Made by a program: the position numbers and the translations under genes. The notes below the pieces were generated by a model that was given only the letters and a program-made list of their open reading frames with translations, was not told where the DNA came from and searched no databases. 9,027 bases of DNA, taken from the NCBI GenBank assembly GCA_003232175.1, contig QILX01000071.1, positions 1 to 9,027 on the forward strand, read 5' to 3'. How positions within the stretch are numbered: position 1 is the stretch's first letter; the number at the start of each line of letters is the position of its first letter. Shown here piece after piece: positions 6,037 through 9,027 of this stretch. Source of the stretch: Hyphomicrobiales bacterium. GTDB taxonomy: Bacteria; Pseudomonadota; Alphaproteobacteria; Rhizobiales; SZUA-8.

Positions 6037-7099
6037 AGTTTTTACTTTCTTTTTTAGAGCGCGGTCGATTCTCCGGTCTCACCAGCCAGCCAATCATCGC
6101 CCATTCACGTAGATGTTGATGCAAGGGCCGATGCGGCCGGCCGCCAATGATCTCACCAGATTCAACGTTATTGGTAATACCCGTCCCCGCTGCGACCTGC
6201 ACGCCTGTCCCAACAACCATATGTGGAACCACACCGGACTGCCCACCCATAAATACCTGGTCTTCAAGTGTCACGCTTCCTGATATTCCAGTTTGGGATG
6301 CAATCCCGCAATTCTGGCCGATTTTTACCGCATGAGCAATTTGAACCAGATTGTCAATTTTTGTTCCCTCGCCAATTATTGTATCTTCCAGGGCTCCACG
6401 GTCAATTGCCGAATTGGCACCGATTTCCACGTCATTTTGAATAACAACCCTGCCAATCTGGGGAACTTTGAACAGCCCGCGTGGTCCCAATGAATACCCA
6501 AATCCATCCTGCCCAATCGACGCACCGGCATGGATGAACACCCGGTCGCCCAAAAGGGCATGTACCAAAGTAACATTGGGTCCGATCAAGCAATCTCGCC
6601 CAATGCAGACATTGGCGCCGATAACGGCATTGGGGCCAATTTCACTACCCGAACCGATCTGCGCGTCTGGGCCGACCAGCGCCCCTGGCGCCAATATAAC
6701 GCCCTCTTCAAGTCTGGCACTGGGGTGGATCTGGCCACCATCGAATTCTGCTTGGAGAAGGCCGGAACCTGGGCGTACTGCTTGGGGAAAAAAAGCCCCG
6801 ACGATCTGTGCAAAGGCCAATTCCGGTAATTCTGAAAGGACAGGAACCACAGACGTGGGCACATGCCGGCGCATGGTTTTTGTTACTATGACCGCGCCAG
6901 CATCCGTGGTCTTGAGGGCCGGAAGATAACGGCGATCATGAAAAAAAGTGATGTCCGACACCGTCGCCGCGGAGATGGAGGCCACGCCGGAAAAAGATTT
7001 TTCCCGGTCATCTCTATTTTCAATTTCAGCGCCGCATACCTGGGCAACATGGGCCAGCGTGAACGGTCCCTTATTCTCGAAGAATGTCCCTCGAGGCAT
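6035..7099 (-). CDS. lpxD: UDP-3-O-acylglucosamine N-acyltransferase
   Basis: Third step of lipid A synthesis: it adds a second 3-hydroxyacyl chain from ACP to the free 2-amino group after LpxC deacetylation. The enzyme is a cytoplasmic beta-helix trimer. The protein has 354 residues, normal for the family. The N-terminal UDP-sugar-binding domain (about 12-110) includes ITFFHDRRYLPAL (50-62). Hexapeptide repeats then run from about 122 to 310. IGQDGFGY (195-202) and KVPQIGRVVIQNDVEIGAN are family signatures. KIDNLVQIAHAVKIGQN carries the catalytic His256 (E. coli His239). The last 30 residues are helical and basic. The ATG at 7099 has AGGA 8 bases upstream. The gene is separated from bamA by 206 bases with a terminator-like hairpin, so it may be the first gene of its own transcript. 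lpxC lies elsewhere, as usual. Confidence 0.96.
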   Translation of the reverse strand: MPRGTFFENKGPFTLAHVAQVCGAEIENRDDREKSFSGVASISAATVSDITFFHDRRYLPALKTTDAGAVIVTKTMRRHVPTSVVPVLSELPELAFAQIVGAFFPQAVRPGSGLLQAEFDGGQIHPSARLEEGVILAPGALVGPDAQIGSGSEIGPNAVIGANVCIGRDCLIGPNVTLVHALLGDRVFIHAGASIGQDGFGYSLGPRGLFKVPQIGRVVIQNDVEIGANSAIDRGALEDTIIGEGTKIDNLVQIAHAVKIGQNCGIASQTGISGSVTLEDQVFMGGQSGVVPHMVVGTGVQVAAGTGITNNVESGEIIGGRPHRPLHQHLREWAMIGWLVRPENRPRSKKESKN

Positions 7100-7107
7100 G
7101 GCGGAAT

Positions 7108-7111
7108 TCCT
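7108..7111 (-). promoter_or_regulatory. Ribosome binding site of lpxD
   Basis: AGGA on the minus strand, 8 bases before the lpxD ATG at 7099. It supports this start codon. A TATAGC further upstream (about 7146-7151) could be a -10 box, but no acceptable -35 stands at the proper distance, so I do not call a promoter. Confidence 0.5.
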
Positions 7112-7209
7112 GTATTATTGGCGGGTGATCTGCCCTTTTGCGGCGCTATAGCACGACCCGACCGTCCATGCGAGCCCTGTACGCAAGGTCACGGGCATAT
7201 TCCTGCTGT

Positions 7210-7235
7210 AAAACACCTGTCTGTTCAGGCGTTTT
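7210..7235 (-). terminator. Terminator-like hairpin between bamA and lpxD
   Basis: In the minus-strand transcript AAAACGCCUG and CAGGUGUUUU form a continuous 10-base-pair stem (one G-U pair) with a 6-base loop AACAGA, ending in UUUU. It lies about 70 bases after the bamA stop and 110 before the lpxD start. The GC core is only about five pairs, so it may be a partial terminator or attenuator that lowers lpx transcription relative to bamA. Read on the plus strand the stem has an A-C mismatch but a five-T tail. Confidence 0.45.
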
Positions 7236-7284
7236 TGCCGACTGGTCCCGCAGGAAATGGTCCGCAGCCCCGTCCCGCTTCAGG

Positions 7285-7292
7285 CCTCCCCT
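7285..7292 (-). other. Orphan Shine-Dalgarno sequence after bamA
   Basis: AGGGGAGG on the minus strand begins 13 bases past the bamA stop, but no ATG, GTG or TTG follows at a usable distance. It stands where many relatives begin skp/ompH, the periplasmic chaperone gene. The rest of the gap (7100-7305) has a 52-codon open frame after bamA, with no starting codon near this site and no resemblance to Skp that I can see. I read it as the possible scar of a lost gene; chance is the alternative. Confidence 0.35.
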
Positions 7293-7305
7293 GACACCTG
7301 AGCTT

Positions 7306-9027
7306 CTAAAACTTGAAGCCGCCGGAAAACTGGAAGAATTTTGTCTGGTCGAAATTTTGGCTAAGAATGGGCTCAGCAAAATCCGCGCGCAACGGTCCCA
7401 AGGGTGAATCCCAGATGATACTGACCCCGCCGGACGCCCGAATATCGGAGATATCATTAACGGTGGCGCCCCCGGATGCCGGCGTTCCAAATACCGTACC
7501 CGCATCAAGAAATGCCGCTCCAGAAATCCCGAATTCTTCAGGAACGCCGTAAAGCGGAAAGCGAACCTCGGCGGCAGTACCGAAAAAGGTCGTTCCGCCC
7601 AGAGCATCGCCGGTCACAGCGTCCCTTGGTCCAAGGCCGGATCGTTCAAAACCGCGCACCAGATCGCTGCCTTTGAAAAAGGCGTCCAGAATACGGATCT
7701 GCTGGCCGCCCCAAGGTTCAATATGGCCAGCGGTGGCTTTTAGGCTGCCGACAACCTTTGGCACAAATTGATAGTAGGTCTGGGCCGATGCCTGGGACCG
7801 CAGGAAGTTCACATCACCACCAAGTCCCGCCAATTCCTGAGTAATGGAAGTTCGAATACCTTCGGTGGGTTTCAGCTGGTTGTCGAGTGTATTGTAGGAA
7901 AGAGTATAACCAACTTGTGAAACAAGATTTTCGCCGACCGCCTGCTGAACCGACAAAGACGCCGTTGCCAGATCGACATCGAAAATCTCGTCGCGAACCA
8001 ACGAATATTTGGTGTCGAGAAAGATATCTTCGCCCAGGGGGAAACCGAAGCGGATACCGGCACCGATCTGAGTGCTTTTGAAGCTCGAAGTATCGGTTGA
8101 ATCCGATTCATTGCCGAATATATCGACCCCGAAAGTCAGCTTTCTTCCAAGGAAATAAGGTTCGGTGAAACGCAAATCCAACTGTTGCCGGTTACCGCTA
8201 AGTTGAGTTTGCAGACGTAAATATTGACCGCGCCCCAATAGATTGCGCTCTGTCAGTTGGATATTGCCCACTACTGATTCGACCGACGAATACCCTAGTC
8301 CAAAGGAAATCTCACCGGTCGATTTTTCTACGACATCAACATTGACTACGATCCGATCAGGCTGGCTTCCCTCCTCGGTGGTAATTTTCACCGTGGTAAA
8401 ATATCCAAGCGCCTGAAGGTCCCGCCGTGCTTTGACAATGAGAGCCCGGTTAAAGGCATCACCCTCGGCAAGTCGAAATGTGCGGCGAATAACAGAATCC
8501 AGTGTCCGAATATTGCCGCGCACATTGATGCGTTCGACATAAACCCGCGGTCCGTCATCAATGAGATAGGTTATGCCAATAGTCTTTGTCTCGCTGTCAC
8601 GCAGTGGGCGTGGGCGGACTTTTACAAATGCAAAACCAAGCTTTGCCGCCTCAATGGTCAGATTTTCAACTGTCTTGTCGATTTCGGTGGCGTTGTAGAC
8701 ATCGCCTTCGTCGGTCTCCATCTGGCCTTCGATAAAGTCCAGCGGCAGTGACGTGAGGCTTGAATCAATATCAATTGCACCAAATCGGTACTGCTCGCCC
8801 TCTTCAACGGTAAAGGTGATGAAGAACAAAGATTGCTGACGGTCGAGTTCGGCGACCGCGGAAACGACCCGGAAATCGGCATAACCGTTCTTGAGGTAAA
8901 ATCGCCGCAAAAGTTCCCGGTCAAAATTCAGTTTGTCTGGATCATAGGTCGCTCCTCGACCAAAGAGCGCATCCCACCAGTTTGATTCATCCGTAACAAT
9001 GACATCGCGTAAATCTCCGTCCGAATA
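7306..9027 (-). CDS. bamA: Outer membrane protein assembly factor BamA, C-terminal part (5' end outside window)
   Basis: Omp85-family core of the BAM complex, which folds beta-barrel proteins into the outer membrane. The frame is open to the right edge, so 573 residues are present and the signal peptide and first POTRA domains are missing. The window begins inside POTRA 3 (WWDALFGR, then FYLKNGYADF at about residues 43-52). POTRA 4 (YRFGAIDID through DGPRVYVERINVRGN) and POTRA 5 (RTLDSVIRRTFRLAEGD to about residue 235) follow. The 16-strand barrel starts near FGLGYSSVESVVGN (about 242). The conserved loop-6 motif VRGF is at about 457-460 within GSDLVRGFERSGLGPRD. The last strand ends FSGGFKF with a terminal Phe, a typical beta-signal recognised by BAM itself. 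lpxD follows after a gap without skp. Confidence 0.97.
   Translation of the reverse strand, partial: YSDGDLRDVIVTDESNWWDALFGRGATYDPDKLNFDRELLRRFYLKNGYADFRVVSAVAELDRQQSLFFITFTVEEGEQYRFGAIDIDSSLTSLPLDFIEGQMETDEGDVYNATEIDKTVENLTIEAAKLGFAFVKVRPRPLRDSETKTIGITYLIDDGPRVYVERINVRGNIRTLDSVIRRTFRLAEGDAFNRALIVKARRDLQALGYFTTVKITTEEGSQPDRIVVNVDVVEKSTGEISFGLGYSSVESVVGNIQLTERNLLGRGQYLRLQTQLSGNRQQLDLRFTEPYFLGRKLTFGVDIFGNESDSTDTSSFKSTQIGAGIRFGFPLGEDIFLDTKYSLVRDEIFDVDLATASLSVQQAVGENLVSQVGYTLSYNTLDNQLKPTEGIRTSITQELAGLGGDVNFLRSQASAQTYYQFVPKVVGSLKATAGHIEPWGGQQIRILDAFFKGSDLVRGFERSGLGPRDAVTGDALGGTTFFGTAAEVRFPLYGVPEEFGISGAAFLDAGTVFGTPASGGATVNDISDIRASGGVSIIWDSPLGPLRADFAEPILSQNFDQTKFFQFSGGFKF

Noticed and set aside
7146..7304. 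A 52-codon open stretch after the bamA stop as a possible skp remnant.
   Set aside because: It contains no Skp-like coiled-coil pattern and no start codon near the orphan ribosome site. The frame is the tail of an open frame overlapping bamA, so I keep only the ribosome-site scar as a possible sign.

Overview
The window is a housekeeping segment of what looks like an alphaproteobacterial chromosome. The order bamA-lpxD-fabZ-lpxA-lpxI-lpxB running into a convergent gltX-gltA pair is characteristic of that class. Other pointers are LpxI instead of LpxH for the UDP-diacylglucosamine pyrophosphatase step, the KLSKRH-type GltX, and the type of citrate synthase. No phage, transposon, CRISPR, tRNA or rRNA sequence is visible. 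The genus cannot be read from the sequence.

Plus strand, 1-2587. The C-terminal two thirds of glutamyl-tRNA synthetase (gltX) enters from the left edge and ends at 891. A 427-base gap follows. It holds a good sigma-70-type promoter (966-994), operator-like TAACC repeats, and a stretch of about 110 bases that can fold into several GC-rich stems. Citrate synthase (gltA) starts at 1319 behind a strong ribosome binding site. As written it is broken: its coding sequence changes frame twice, at about 1436-1443 and about 1714-1718. Each change fits a short deletion, about 13 and 26 bases when compared from memory with the conserved family sequence. The first creates an immediate stop. Everything downstream, including all three catalytic residues, is intact, so this is either a very young pseudogene or an assembly error.

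Minus strand, 2607-9027. This is the outer-membrane biogenesis cluster, read from right to left. BamA (5' end outside the window) inserts beta-barrel proteins. LpxD, LpxA, LpxI and LpxB are four of the early Raetz-pathway enzymes that make the lipid A disaccharide. FabZ makes the enoyl-ACP of fatty acid synthesis and competes with LpxA and LpxD for the hydroxyacyl-ACP pool. From lpxD to lpxB the genes are almost touching: lpxD/fabZ 10 nt apart, fabZ/lpxA overlapping by 4 (TTG start), lpxA/lpxI 15 nt apart, lpxI/lpxB overlapping by 4 (ATGA). This implies one translationally coupled operon.

The one break in the cluster is the 206-base gap between bamA and lpxD. Many relatives carry skp/ompH there. 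Here there is no such gene, only a strong Shine-Dalgarno sequence with no start codon after it and an intrinsic-terminator-like hairpin.

I see no undescribed multi-gene system. The points worth a second look are the doubly deleted gltA, the structured gltA leader with its upstream repeats, and the apparent loss of skp.
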